This document shows, in pieces, positions 15,862 through 22,786 of a DNA stretch of 33,633 bases; positions within the stretch are counted from its first letter, which is position 1, and each line of letters starts with the position of its first letter. The translations under genes and the position numbers were made by a program. The notes beneath the pieces were generated by a model. That model did no database searches and was not told where the DNA came from. It saw nothing but the letters and a program-made list of their open reading frames with translations. Source of the stretch: Syntrophaceae bacterium UBA2251 (GTDB lineage: Bacteria; Desulfobacterota; Syntrophia; Syntrophales; UBA2251); assembly GCA_002347815.1 (NCBI GenBank), contig DDXV01000019.1, positions 1 to 33,633 of the forward strand. The letters are read 5' to 3'.

Positions 15862-16452
15862 ATGAGAACATCCACGGCGCACAGGCAGAACGCGGACCGG
15901 GCGATGGTCAAGGCCGGGCCGGCCAACACCCAAGCCGTCCTGGAGGCAGCCGCGAGGCGGGCCGAGGCCCGCAAGATCCGGAAGATCCTCGTCGCCACGT
16001 GCAGCGGCCGGACGGCGCTCGCCGCCGTTCAGGCGTTTCCCCCGGAAACCGAGATCATCGCGGTGACCCATGTGACGGGGTTTGCCAAGCCGAACCACCA
16101 GGAACTGACGCCGGCCAACCGCCGCCGGCTGGAAGAGAAGGGCGTTGCGATCTTCACCGGCCAGCATGCCTTCGGGGGCGTGGGCCGGGGGATCCGGAAC
16201 CGGCTCGGCGCGTACCAGGTGGATGAAATCATGGCCTTCACCCTGCGCACGTTCGGCCAGGGGACGAAGGTGGCGGTCGAGATTTCCCTGATGGCGGCGG
16301 ACGCCGGGCTCGTCCGGACGGACGAGGACGTCATCGCCATCGGCGGGACGGTGAGCGGCTGCGATACGGCGCTCCTGCTCCAGCCCGCCAATAGCGCCCA
16401 TGTCCTCGATCTGAAGATCCGGGAGGTCGTCGCGAAGCCGTCCGTGTTCTGA
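15862..16452 (+). CDS. Stand-alone pyruvate kinase alpha/beta (C-terminal) domain protein (196 aa)
   Basis: The protein matches the C-terminal domain of pyruvate kinase without the catalytic barrel. Recognisable parts are NTQAVLEAAARRAEARKIRK, ILVATCSGRTALAAV, EIIAVTHVTGF, EIMAFTLRTFGQGTKVAVEI and a closing VIAIGGTVSGCDTALLLQPA. In pyruvate kinase this domain binds effectors. The free-standing family occurs in many anaerobes and archaea, and its function is not established. ATG 15862 follows GGGGAGAGGA. It cannot be a pyruvate kinase itself because the active-site barrel is absent. It may be a ligand-binding regulator. It stands alone downstream of nrdG, with its own 129-bp leader. Confidence 0.85.
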   Translation: MRTSTAHRQNADRAMVKAGPANTQAVLEAAARRAEARKIRKILVATCSGRTALAAVQAFPPETEIIAVTHVTGFAKPNHQELTPANRRRLEEKGVAIFTGQHAFGGVGRGIRNRLGAYQVDEIMAFTLRTFGQGTKVAVEISLMAADAGLVRTDEDVIAIGGTVSGCDTALLLQPANSAHVLDLKIREVVAKPSVF

Positions 16453-16463
16453 CGTCGCGGGAA

Positions 16464-16490
16464 GGGCCCGGGCAGGTCACGACACGGGCC
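16464..16490 (+). terminator. Weak terminator-like inverted repeat after the pyruvate kinase-like gene
   Basis: GGCCCG near 16466 and CGGGCC near 16486 form an inverted repeat just downstream of the stop at 16452. No T-run follows, so it is at best a pausing or Rho-linked site. The next gene converges from the other strand. Confidence 0.25.
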
Positions 16491-16518
16491 GAAGCGCCGT
16501 GAGCGGGGGCGGTGCCGG

Positions 16519-16707
16519 TCAGGCGGTTCTGTTCCGGTTCGCGAAGAATCCCATCAGGAATTCCGCATCCACGGGCGACAGATCGAACTGGAAAACCGCT
16601 TTCTCGACGAGGGCCGGGAGGGACTGGTCGGGATTGTCCTCGATGGCGGCGGAAATCCAGGTGATGGCCTGTTTCAGGTCTTCGCCTTCGGGCATAAGCG
16701 TTGCCAT
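16519..16707 (-). CDS. Small conserved hypothetical protein (62 aa)
   Basis: A short mixed-charge helical protein starting MATLMPEGEDLKQAITWISA and ending FLMGFFANRNRTA. I do not know its function. The pattern resembles short conserved proteins seen in Desulfobacterota genomes, 'MATL-PEGEDL--A--WI' with a C-terminal 'LSP-DAEFL--FF'. ATG 16707 is preferred because AGAGGA lies upstream. An ATG at 16728 in the same frame has no ribosome-binding site. No membrane segment or metal motif is visible. It lies 94 bp after the deacetylase gene on the same strand and may be co-transcribed with it. Confidence 0.68.
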   Translation of the reverse strand: MATLMPEGEDLKQAITWISAAIEDNPDQSLPALVEKAVFQFDLSPVDAEFLMGFFANRNRTA

Positions 16708-16801
16708 GACTGCTGTCCTCTTTCTCAAAGCTGCGCGGCGGGATCACCCGCCGAGTCGATAATGGGCCTGAGCGCGGCGGCGGCCGCGATGATCACAGGC
16801 C

Positions 16802-17470
16802 TCACGATGGGGTCTCCAACGTCTGAACGGCGAAGCATTCGCAGAAGCGGCCCTTCCCCGTCGTGATGCCCCGGTAGCGGTTGAGCGCGGCGGCGGCCTC
16901 GTCGTAAGGAATGCCGTCGAGCTGCGATCGGTGCCGTCTCAGCGCCGCCAGCTTCAGGTCCATGAACGCGCTGATGTCCTCGACGCAGGGGACCGCCGTC
17001 AGCGGGGTCCACACCTCATAACACAGAATCGTTCCCACCGCCCAGGGATCTCCGGGGCTTTCGGAGAACCACGGCCCCCCGGCGCGGCGGCTGGCCTCCA
17101 CCCATAGCCGGTGCGTGACGGCGTGGTCGGGGTGTGCCTCCTGTGCGTGGGGGATGTAGAGGACATCGGGCCGGATGCGGCGAAGAATCTCCACGAGGGC
17201 GACGAGGTTCGATCGATCGTACGCGAGATAGCCGTCGGGGTTTCCGAGGAAGATCAGATCCGCGATCCCCGCGAAGGCCGCGGCGTCACGGGCTTCCGCT
17301 TCCCGCACGTCGGCCAGCGCCTCTTTCGTTTGGCCGAGGCCCCCCGCTTCTCCCGAGGTCATATAAACCACCGTGACCGGGTTTCCCCGGCGGATGTGCT
17401 TCAGAAGGCTGCCGCCGCACCCGATCCACTCGTCGTCGGGATGGGGGGCGGCGACGAGGATGCGCCGCAT
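16802..17470 (-). CDS. PIG-L/LmbE-family N-acetyl sugar deacetylase (222 aa)
   Basis: A zinc-dependent deacetylase of the PIG-L fold. It opens MRRILVAAPHPDDEWIGCGG with the catalytic/zinc motif PHPDDE at residues 9-14. Further features are the TSGEAGG strand, a REAEARDAA helix, LGNPDG, and the second zinc motif AHPDH in PHAQEAHPDHAVT. Family members remove N-acetyl groups from GlcNAc-linked substrates such as GlcNAc-PI, mycothiol or bacillithiol precursors and antibiotic intermediates. The true substrate is unknown here. No bacillithiol or mycothiol partner gene is adjacent. A CCCGAAG/CTTCGGG palindrome (17484-17498) lies just upstream of the start, in the leader. Confidence 0.9.
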   Translation of the reverse strand: MRRILVAAPHPDDEWIGCGGSLLKHIRRGNPVTVVYMTSGEAGGLGQTKEALADVREAEARDAAAFAGIADLIFLGNPDGYLAYDRSNLVALVEILRRIRPDVLYIPHAQEAHPDHAVTHRLWVEASRRAGGPWFSESPGDPWAVGTILCYEVWTPLTAVPCVEDISAFMDLKLAALRRHRSQLDGIPYDEAAAALNRYRGITTGKGRFCECFAVQTLETPS

Positions 17471-17561
17471 GTTCCTGTTTCTCCCCGAAGGCTTCGGGAC
17501 GAATCCTCCCGGCGCACGTCTGCACGCGCGTCGTCGTGGTCGCTCCCGGACGCCCGCCGCC

Positions 17562-17777
17562 TCAGCGCAAACCGTTCTTGCCGGTCCGGGCGCCTCCCCG
17601 CGGGAGGGCGGCGGGCGGGTTCAGAAATTCCGGCAGGGGCAGGCAAAGCTGGTTCCATTGATGGATGCAGCGGCGGCAGCGGGGGCTCTGGTCGGCGCGG
17701 GCCTCACAGGCGTCGAGATCGATGAAGTAGTGATGGCGATCGCACCACCGGTGTTCCTTGCCGGACCGCGCCCTCAT
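17562..17777 (-). CDS. Small Cys/His-rich putative zinc-binding protein (71 aa)
   Basis: Residues about 12-45 contain a Cys/His cluster: WCDRHHYFIDLDACEARADQ followed by CRRCIHQWNQLC. It suggests one zinc ribbon-like site, with CxxH at one end and CxxC at the other. The last 20 residues are low-complexity. I recall similar short 'C..H....D...CEARA...CxxC' proteins annotated as hypothetical in deltaproteobacteria, but I cannot name a family. The start is uncertain: ATG 17777 lacks a good ribosome-binding site. Coding is supported mainly by the organised Cys/His spacing, and by its lying on the same strand as its neighbours in a stretch that otherwise has no gene. Confidence 0.5.
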   Translation of the reverse strand: MRARSGKEHRWCDRHHYFIDLDACEARADQSPRCRRCIHQWNQLCLPLPEFLNPPAALPRGGARTGKNGLR

Positions 17778-17882
17778 GGTTTGTTCTGCCGATCCTTTTC
17801 CCCTGGAAACGAAACCCCGCCTCCCTGATCACGAAGGGCCCGCGGGGTCGTCTTGTCCTTCCATGCGTCCGTCAAATGGAGA

Positions 17883-18179
17883 TCAGGCGCGTTTCTTGGC
17901 TTTTGCCGCCGGTTTCTTGGCCGCGGCCCTTTTGACGGCGGCCCTCGGCGCCGCTTTCTTGGCCGGTTTGACTTTCGCCTTGGCCTTCCGGGCCGGCGCC
18001 TTGGCGGCCGGCTGGGCCAGGGCCTTTTTCTTGGCTTTCGCGGCAGCGGCCTTGCCCCGGGCCATCGGCGCCTTGCAGCACACCAGATCCGCGGTCGCGC
18101 AGCCGCACACTTCATCGACGACGACGATCAGACCGCAGACCTCACAGCTGTACATGTCCCCTTTTTTTGCCTTTGCCAT
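17883..18179 (-). CDS. Desulforedoxin-like iron protein with Lys/Ala-rich histone H1-like tail (98 aa)
   Basis: The first 40 residues form a desulforedoxin-type domain: C12-X2-C15 (YSCEVCGLIVVVDEV) and a paired C34-C35 (DLVCCKAPM), the four ligands of an FeS4 centre. Two additional cysteines, C25 and C27, lie between them. From about residue 40 to the end the protein is almost entirely Lys, Ala, Pro and Arg in AKAKKK/PAAKAPARK/KPAKKAAPR-like repeats, as in bacterial histone H1-like and AlgP-type DNA-binding tails. ATG 18179 has a strong GGGAGGAG ribosome-binding site. A longer frame to 18323 lacks one and crosses the AT-rich upstream region. Redox or iron handling at the nucleoid is an inference from the architecture only. 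Confidence 0.82.
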   Translation of the reverse strand: MAKAKKGDMYSCEVCGLIVVVDEVCGCATADLVCCKAPMARGKAAAAKAKKKALAQPAAKAPARKAKAKVKPAKKAAPRAAVKRAAAKKPAAKAKKRA

Positions 18180-18250
18180 GCCTGTCTCCTCCCTTAGATA
18201 AAATGGTTTTTTATCTTCGATTTGAAAACATTCCCGTTGCAAAGATCCGG

Positions 18251-18288
18251 TTTTCTTGTATCCGAAGCAGGCCGATATTTCAAGAAAA
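18251..18288. repeat. Perfect 8-bp inverted repeat with AT-rich arms
   Basis: TTTTCTTG (18251-18258) and CAAGAAAA (18281-18288) enclose a partly paired centre (TATC/GATA). It sits directly after the glycosyltransferase stop and upstream of the desulforedoxin-like gene, both on the minus strand. Because the T-run precedes the stem in either direction it is not a classical intrinsic terminator. It may be an operator or a processing site. Confidence 0.4.
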
Positions 18289-19329
18289 TTATCGCCGCGC
18301 CCGCGGGGATGCGCGCAATACATCGCGGTAGAGCGCGGCGTAGGCCTTCGTTTCCCGGCCGGGGCGATGAAAGGCGGCGATCCGGCGTCGCGCGTTTTTC
18401 CCGACGGCCGGCCACCGCTCCGGCTGTTCGAGGACGTCCAGGAGATGCCGCTCCAGTTCTTTCCGGTTGCGGAACAGGAGTCCGGCCGCGCCGGTTCCGA
18501 GGTGGGCGTTTCCCGGGATGTCCCGCGCGATCACGATGCGTCCGAAACTCAGGGCCTCCAGGATGGCGTTGGATTCCGACTCGGAACGGGACGTGTTCAG
18601 AACGAGGTTGCTCTGCTCGAGGAGGGAGGGGACCTGATTCCGGGGAACCTCGCCGAGATAGCGGATCCAGGGATGCGTGCGCAGGGCCTCGTCCAAGGCC
18701 GCCGTCGCCGACGGCTCCAGGAGGGGACCGGCAATGAGCAGCTGGAACGTGCGATGGCGGCGATGGATCTTTTTTAATGCGGCGACGGCGTAGTCCATCT
18801 GCTTGACCTGTCTCAGCCCGCCCAGCATCAGGATCACGGGCGTGTCGCCGGACAGGCCGAGCCCGGCTCGATAATCGCGGTCCCTGCGTTCCGGGAAATC
18901 CACGGACTGGTGGATGACCCGGATCCTGTCCCGGAGGATCCCCAGGCGGTGGAGCCGGGGGAGAAGCGTTTCCTGAAAGACCGTCACCGCCGCCGACCGG
19001 GTCAGAACCTCCCGCATGACCCGTCGCTTGTCCGGGTCGGCGAAATCCAGGTTGATGTCCGTTCCCGTCAGGGTGGTGATCAGGGGAACGCCGAGCTGTT
19101 CGTGAAGGCGCAGTCCCGCGACGCCGCCCTTGACGGCGTGAAATGCATGCAGGAGATCGGGTGCGGCGGACCGGGCGCGTTTCCGGAGGGCGTCGGGCGA
19201 CGTCCGCGACAGGTCGAGGATCTCGCAGGAAATGTTCCGCCGGGAGAGCAGGCGGGCGATGCGATCCACCGTGACGGCGTTTCCCGTGCACCGGGGAAAC
19301 GCCGTCGGGGTGAGCATCAGGACGTTCAT
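18289..19329 (-). CDS. GT4-family glycosyltransferase (346 aa)
   Basis: A GT-B fold glycosyltransferase group 1 protein. It opens MNVLMLTPTAFPRCTGNAVT, the N-terminal acceptor-side strand, and has HAFHAVKGGVAG and TLTGTDINLDF before the interdomain region. The nucleotide-sugar half carries PVILMLGGLRQVKQMDYAV (the usual 'GRL...KG' block) and the E-x7-E region in SRSESESNAILEALSFG. There is no signal peptide or membrane span. Sugar and acceptor are unknown. The start at 19329 lies 1 bp after the stop of the alpha/beta hydrolase gene, so it is the third gene of a tight operon with the hydrolase and the nitroreductase. No polysaccharide cluster is nearby. Confidence 0.9.
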   Translation of the reverse strand: MNVLMLTPTAFPRCTGNAVTVDRIARLLSRRNISCEILDLSRTSPDALRKRARSAAPDLLHAFHAVKGGVAGLRLHEQLGVPLITTLTGTDINLDFADPDKRRVMREVLTRSAAVTVFQETLLPRLHRLGILRDRIRVIHQSVDFPERRDRDYRAGLGLSGDTPVILMLGGLRQVKQMDYAVAALKKIHRRHRTFQLLIAGPLLEPSATAALDEALRTHPWIRYLGEVPRNQVPSLLEQSNLVLNTSRSESESNAILEALSFGRIVIARDIPGNAHLGTGAAGLLFRNRKELERHLLDVLEQPERWPAVGKNARRRIAAFHRPGRETKAYAALYRDVLRASPRARR

Positions 19330-19330
19330 G

Positions 19331-20185
19331 TCAGGACAGGCGGCGGATGAAATCACGGAGGATCTCCGTGACGGTTCGGGGCTGCTCCATGGGGAGCAGA
19401 TGTCCGGCATCCGGGATCAGCCGGTACTCGGGCGCGTGAGGGATGTGGGACAGGGCATCCTTCAGGTCGATGAAGGCGCGGTTTTCGCTCGCTTCTCCTT
19501 CGAGCATCAGGACCGGACACGTGATACGGGGCAGGACGGGCCACGGATCGTACTGCATGCCGCCCATGAAAAGCGCCGCCTCCCGCTCGGGGGCGCAGGT
19601 CAGCGTCAGCCCGCCCGCGTCGTCGTCGATCATCCCGTACCGGATGTAGAGGCGGAGCATCTCCTCGTCCCATTTCTCGAACAGGGCGCGGGAGCGGAGG
19701 TGGGCGAGGGCCGCCTCCTCGTCCGGCCAGTGGTTCGTGCGGCGGATGGCCTGGGAGGCCAGGGGGTGGTCTTCCACCGTGATGAGGGTCCGGTAATAGT
19801 CGCGGGGGAGAAAGATGGGCTCGACGAGGAGCATCCCCCGCGCGGCGAGTCCGCAGTCGGCGTGGGCGATGGCCAGGACGGTCGCCCCCATCGAATGCCC
19901 CACCAGGAGCGGACGATCGAGATCCAGGCGACGGCAGAATTCCGTCAGGTCCCGGGCGATCTCGAGCCAGCTCAGGCCGCCGTGGTTCGGATCCGTGTCC
20001 CGGTGGTCGCAGAAGTAGGGGGCGATCACCCGGAAGGACGGGGCCAGTTCGCGGGCGATGGGATGCCACAGCCAGGGCAGAAACCCGGTGGCGTGCAGCA
20101 TCACGATCGCCGGACCGTCACCCTCGTACAGCAGATAGGACAGCGAAGCGTCGCCGACGTCCTGTGCGAGAATGCGGGGCTCCAT
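19331..20185 (-). CDS. Alpha/beta-fold hydrolase (284 aa)
   Basis: A cytoplasmic alpha/beta hydrolase. Near the start, IVMLHATGFLPWLWHP is the oxyanion-hole HxxG-type block. The nucleophile elbow is LLVGHSMGATVLA, with Ser in G-H-S-M-G. A later strand has VLMLEGEAS, and the catalytic His sits in DAGHLLPMEQP near the C-terminus. The family includes esterases, haloalkane dehalogenase-like enzymes and C-C bond hydrolases, and the sequence does not settle which. It is transcribed between the nitroreductase and the glycosyltransferase with no spacer: its ATG (20183-20185) directly follows the nitroreductase stop (20186-20188). Co-transcription is therefore very likely. Confidence 0.9.
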   Translation of the reverse strand: MEPRILAQDVGDASLSYLLYEGDGPAIVMLHATGFLPWLWHPIARELAPSFRVIAPYFCDHRDTDPNHGGLSWLEIARDLTEFCRRLDLDRPLLVGHSMGATVLAIAHADCGLAARGMLLVEPIFLPRDYYRTLITVEDHPLASQAIRRTNHWPDEEAALAHLRSRALFEKWDEEMLRLYIRYGMIDDDAGGLTLTCAPEREAALFMGGMQYDPWPVLPRITCPVLMLEGEASENRAFIDLKDALSHIPHAPEYRLIPDAGHLLPMEQPRTVTEILRDFIRRLS

Positions 20186-20851
20186 TCAACCGACCCAGAC
20201 CGCGAATTCGTCGAGCCCGGCGCGAGAGCGCGAGAACCGGTTGACCGGGACGTCTGCGTCCGGATACCCCACGGCCGCACCGATGACGATGGTCGCGTCT
20301 TCAGGGACCGGCGCGAGCCGGCGGATCAGTTGCGGATAGTTGACGGACGCGGCCAGGGCGCACGTCGCGAGTCCGCGCGCCGCGGCGGCCAGGCAGAAGG
20401 TCTGCAAAAACAGGCCGACGTCGAGCGCGGCATAGGCGCGCGGCAGGGCGGCGGGAACGCACACGACGATCAGGCACGGCGCGCCGAACAGGCCGAACAT
20501 GTCCAAGGTGTAGCGGATCCGGGCGGCCTTGTCTTCACGGGGGATGGCGAGGGCGGTGAGGACGTCCTTCCCCACCCCGACATAGCGGGATTTGAGAGTC
20601 GCCGGCCACTCCTGGGGCATCTCGATTTCCGGCGCCGGCACCACCCCGTTCCGGAGCTGCTCCTGATTGGCCTGACGGAAGCGCTCGAGGGGCTCGCCCG
20701 TCAGGACGTAAACCTGCCAGGGCTGGGTGTTGCCCCACGAGGGGGACCACCGGGCCAGATCCAGCAATTCCCGGAGGAGGTCCGGAGGAACGGGATCGGG
20801 TCGGAACCGACGAATGCTGCGCCGCTGAAGGATGATCTCCCGGATGTCCAT
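20186..20851 (-). CDS. Nitroreductase-family FMN oxidoreductase (221 aa)
   Basis: An FMN-dependent NAD(P)H oxidoreductase of the nitroreductase fold. It opens MDIREIILQRRSIRRFRPDP, with the FMN-phosphate binding RRSIRRF block. WSPSWGNTQPWQVYVLTG is the second FMN contact, and DVGLFLQTFCLAAAARGLAT is the dimer and flavin helix. The usual closing GYPD motif is GAAVGYPDADVPVN. The physiological substrate of such enzymes is rarely known: quinones, enals or nitro compounds are possible. It is the first gene of the operon with the hydrolase and glycosyltransferase, and only 9 bp separate its start from the 3' end of htrA upstream. Confidence 0.92.
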   Translation of the reverse strand: MDIREIILQRRSIRRFRPDPVPPDLLRELLDLARWSPSWGNTQPWQVYVLTGEPLERFRQANQEQLRNGVVPAPEIEMPQEWPATLKSRYVGVGKDVLTALAIPREDKAARIRYTLDMFGLFGAPCLIVVCVPAALPRAYAALDVGLFLQTFCLAAAARGLATCALAASVNYPQLIRRLAPVPEDATIVIGAAVGYPDADVPVNRFSRSRAGLDEFAVWVG

Positions 20852-20860
20852 GGTCGTCTT

Positions 20861-22327
20861 TTACTTCCTTTCTGTTTTTAGGGTGACAAAGAAGCTCGTT
20901 TTCCCCCGACGGACGAGGATCAGCAGGGCGTCGCCCGCCTCGCCGTCGCCGATGGCCTTTTGAAAATCCTTCAAACCGGAGATGCGGGTCTGGTTGACCT
21001 TAAGGAGGATGTCCTGCGCCTTCAGGCCGGCCTCATCGGCCAATCCTCCCTCCTGGACCTCCGTGACGATCACGCCGGTTTTATCCGGCAGGGAAAAGTG
21101 CCGGGCCATCTCCGGTGTCACCTCCTGGACCGTCATGCCGAACCGCTCGTCGATGGCGTTCCCGGAGGCGAGATCCTGACGTTCCTTGCGTTCGGCCACG
21201 GTCAGCCTCAGGGAGGCCTCGGTTCCGTCGCGCAGGACCTTCACGGTCACGACGCTGCCCACTTTGAGCGCCGCCACGACCCGCAGGAGTTCATGCGAGT
21301 CCCCGACCGGTTTTTCCGCGATCTCCAGGATCACGTCGCCGGTCTTGATCCCCGCCTTGTCCGCCGGTTCTCCCGGAAAGACGTCGCCGACCAGGGCGCC
21401 CGTCCGGTCGTTGAGTTTGAGGGCCTCCCGCATGTCGTCCGTGATGTCCTGAATGGCGATGCCCAGCCAGCCGCGGGTGGTCTTTCCCCGGCTTTTCAGA
21501 TCGTCGAGGATGTCCTTGGCCATGTTGATGGGAATCGCGAAGCCGATCCCCTGTCCCTGGGCGACGATGGCGGTGTTGATGCCGACCACCTCTCCGGCCA
21601 GGTTGAACAGCGGGCCGCCGCTGTTGCCGGGGTTGATGGACGCGTCGGTCTGGATGAAATTGTCATAGGGACCGGCGCCGATGACCCGCCCCTTGGCGCT
21701 GATGATTCCCGCCGTGATCGTGTGGTCGAGACCGAACGGATTGCCGATGGCGAAAACCCAATCGCCGATCCGCGCCTGGTCGGAATTCCCCAGATGCGCG
21801 TACGGCAGTTTTCCCGGGGAATCGATCTTGATGAGGGCGAGATCCGTATTGGCGTCCCGTCCCTTGACGTCCGCCTCGTACTCCTTGCCGTCGGCCAGTT
21901 TCACCAGGATCTTGTCGGCCTTTTCCACCACATGGTGATTGGTGAAGATGTAGCCGTCCTCGGAAATGATGAATCCGGAGCCCAGACTCTTCTGCTTGAA
22001 TTCACGCTCCGGCAGGTCGCCGAAGAAGCGCCGGAAAAACTCGTCGTTGCCGAAAAAGCGCCCGAAGGGCATCTCGCCCCCCATCGGGCCCATCTGCCGG
22101 CCCTTGAGCACCTTGGTGGTCGAGATGTTGACGACCGTGGGGCGGAGCTTCTCCGCCAGGTCGGCAAAAGACGCGGGGGCGCCCGCCGTATCGGCCTTTC
22201 CGAAGGACAGGGCCCAGGCCGGCCCCCATCCCGCGGACGGGGCGACGAATCCTCCGGTGAGCAGAAGCAGGCCTGCGGCGAACAAAACGATCCTGAAAAG
22301 TCGAAAAACGCGTTCCGTCCGTTCCAT
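20861..22327 (-). CDS. Periplasmic serine protease, HtrA/DegQ family (488 aa)
   Basis: An envelope quality-control protease and chaperone. Residues about 8-30 are hydrophobic and act as a signal peptide or anchor (LFRIVLFAAGLLLLTGG). The trypsin-like domain carries the triad His132 (TNHHVV), Asp162 (NTDLALIK) and Ser236 (GNSGGP). Two PDZ domains follow, at about 265-355 (GWLGIAIQDITDD...) and about 385-485 (FGMTVQEVTPEM...). The Q-linker region (residues about 76-112) is rich in Phe/Gly/Met, as in the LA loop of DegP. ATG 22327 has GGGGAGGA upstream. It lies 48 bp after a small selenoprotein gene on the same strand, and the two are probably co-transcribed. Confidence 0.95.
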   Translation of the reverse strand: MERTERVFRLFRIVLFAAGLLLLTGGFVAPSAGWGPAWALSFGKADTAGAPASFADLAEKLRPTVVNISTTKVLKGRQMGPMGGEMPFGRFFGNDEFFRRFFGDLPEREFKQKSLGSGFIISEDGYIFTNHHVVEKADKILVKLADGKEYEADVKGRDANTDLALIKIDSPGKLPYAHLGNSDQARIGDWVFAIGNPFGLDHTITAGIISAKGRVIGAGPYDNFIQTDASINPGNSGGPLFNLAGEVVGINTAIVAQGQGIGFAIPINMAKDILDDLKSRGKTTRGWLGIAIQDITDDMREALKLNDRTGALVGDVFPGEPADKAGIKTGDVILEIAEKPVGDSHELLRVVAALKVGSVVTVKVLRDGTEASLRLTVAERKERQDLASGNAIDERFGMTVQEVTPEMARHFSLPDKTGVIVTEVQEGGLADEAGLKAQDILLKVNQTRISGLKDFQKAIGDGEAGDALLILVRRGKTSFFVTLKTERK

Positions 22328-22375
22328 GGTGTTCCTCCCCTCTTCGACGCCGGTGCCCGATCGGCTTCAGACCCC

Positions 22376-22582
22376 TCAGGCCCCGCCGAATCCGATCACG
22401 ACCCTGGACCCTTCCACGATGACCGGCACCTCCCGACGGCCGCCGGAATGCCGGAGCATGTCCTGCATCCGCTCCGCGTCCTGTCGGACATCGACATAGA
22501 CGGCGCGCTCCCCGTAGGCCGACCTGGCCTTTTGGGTGTAGGGTCAGCCCGCCTTTCCGTAGATGATGACCTTTTCCGACAT
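22376..22582 (-). CDS. Glutaredoxin-like selenoprotein (UXX-star family), 68 aa with Sec at residue 13 encoded by in-frame UGA
   Basis: The frame starts at ATG 22582, reads MSEKVIIYGKAG, then a TGA (22544-22546), then PYTQKARSAYGERAVYVDVR. It goes on to REVPVIVEG and VVIGFGGA before a TGA at 22376-22378. Reading the first TGA as selenocysteine gives U-P-Y-T at the glutaredoxin CPYC/CPYT position, after the typical VIIYG strand. VPVIV is the conserved cis-Pro region, and the GFGG ending is what I recall from the UXX-star selenoprotein family. An mRNA hairpin directly after the UGA matches bacterial SECIS rules. Without readthrough only 12 residues would be made. The usual family length is about 65-80. 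A thiol/selenol redox role is inferred; the substrate is unknown. Conventional gene callers would miss or split it. Confidence 0.92.
22516..22530 (-). promoter_or_regulatory. Bacterial SECIS element of the selenoprotein mRNA
   Basis: On the minus strand AGGCC (22530-22526), loop AGGUC (22525-22521) and GGCCU (22520-22516) form a 5-bp stem starting 13 bases after the UGA. The loop AGGUC equals the SelB-binding apical loop of the E. coli fdhF SECIS, and the distance to UGA is within the bacterial range. Confidence 0.85.
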
Positions 22583-22663
22583 CGGGGTCCCCGGGCGCGG
22601 TCCATCCCCGGGATGATCCTGTCCTCCCGCACGGGAAAGACGCACAGCGCCATTTTTTCCTTT

Positions 22664-22673
22664 TTTATACCAT
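22664..22673 (-). promoter_or_regulatory. Possible extended -10 promoter for selenoprotein-htrA
   Basis: On the minus strand the sequence ATGGTATAAA gives an extended -10 (TGn followed by TATAAA, 22664-22669) in an A/T-rich patch that stands out from the surrounding GC-rich DNA. No good -35 is seen. The leader would be about 75 bases. Confidence 0.35.
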
Positions 22674-22724
22674 TTTTTTTCTTTCCGCCACAGAAAATCC
22701 GCCCGCGCCTCAGGCGGCCGGCAC

Positions 22725-22753
22725 TTGACGTGCGCCGGGCAACCGCATATAGT
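22725..22753 (+). promoter_or_regulatory. Sigma70-type promoter of the NlpC/P60 lipoprotein gene
   Basis: TTGACG (22725-22730) and TATAGT (22748-22753) are exactly 17 bp apart. Transcription would start near 22760, about 27 bases before ATG 22787. Confidence 0.65.
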
Positions 22754-22786
22754 GCCCGCCACCAGTGCCGGCTTTTGGAGGAGATC

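Noticed and set aside
16725..16805. 26-codon GTG frame overlapping the deacetylase stop (GTGA)
   Set aside because: It has the right coupling geometry but an Ala-rich composition, no motif, and runs into the leader of the next small gene; too weak to call.
18251..18288. Intrinsic terminator after the glycosyltransferase gene
   Set aside because: The T-run precedes rather than follows the stem on both strands, so it is listed only as an inverted repeat.
22376..22582. Selenoprotein as a nonsense-mutated glutaredoxin pseudogene
   Set aside because: The single stop is exactly at the redox residue, the frame is otherwise intact, and a SECIS-like hairpin with the AGGUC loop follows at the right distance.
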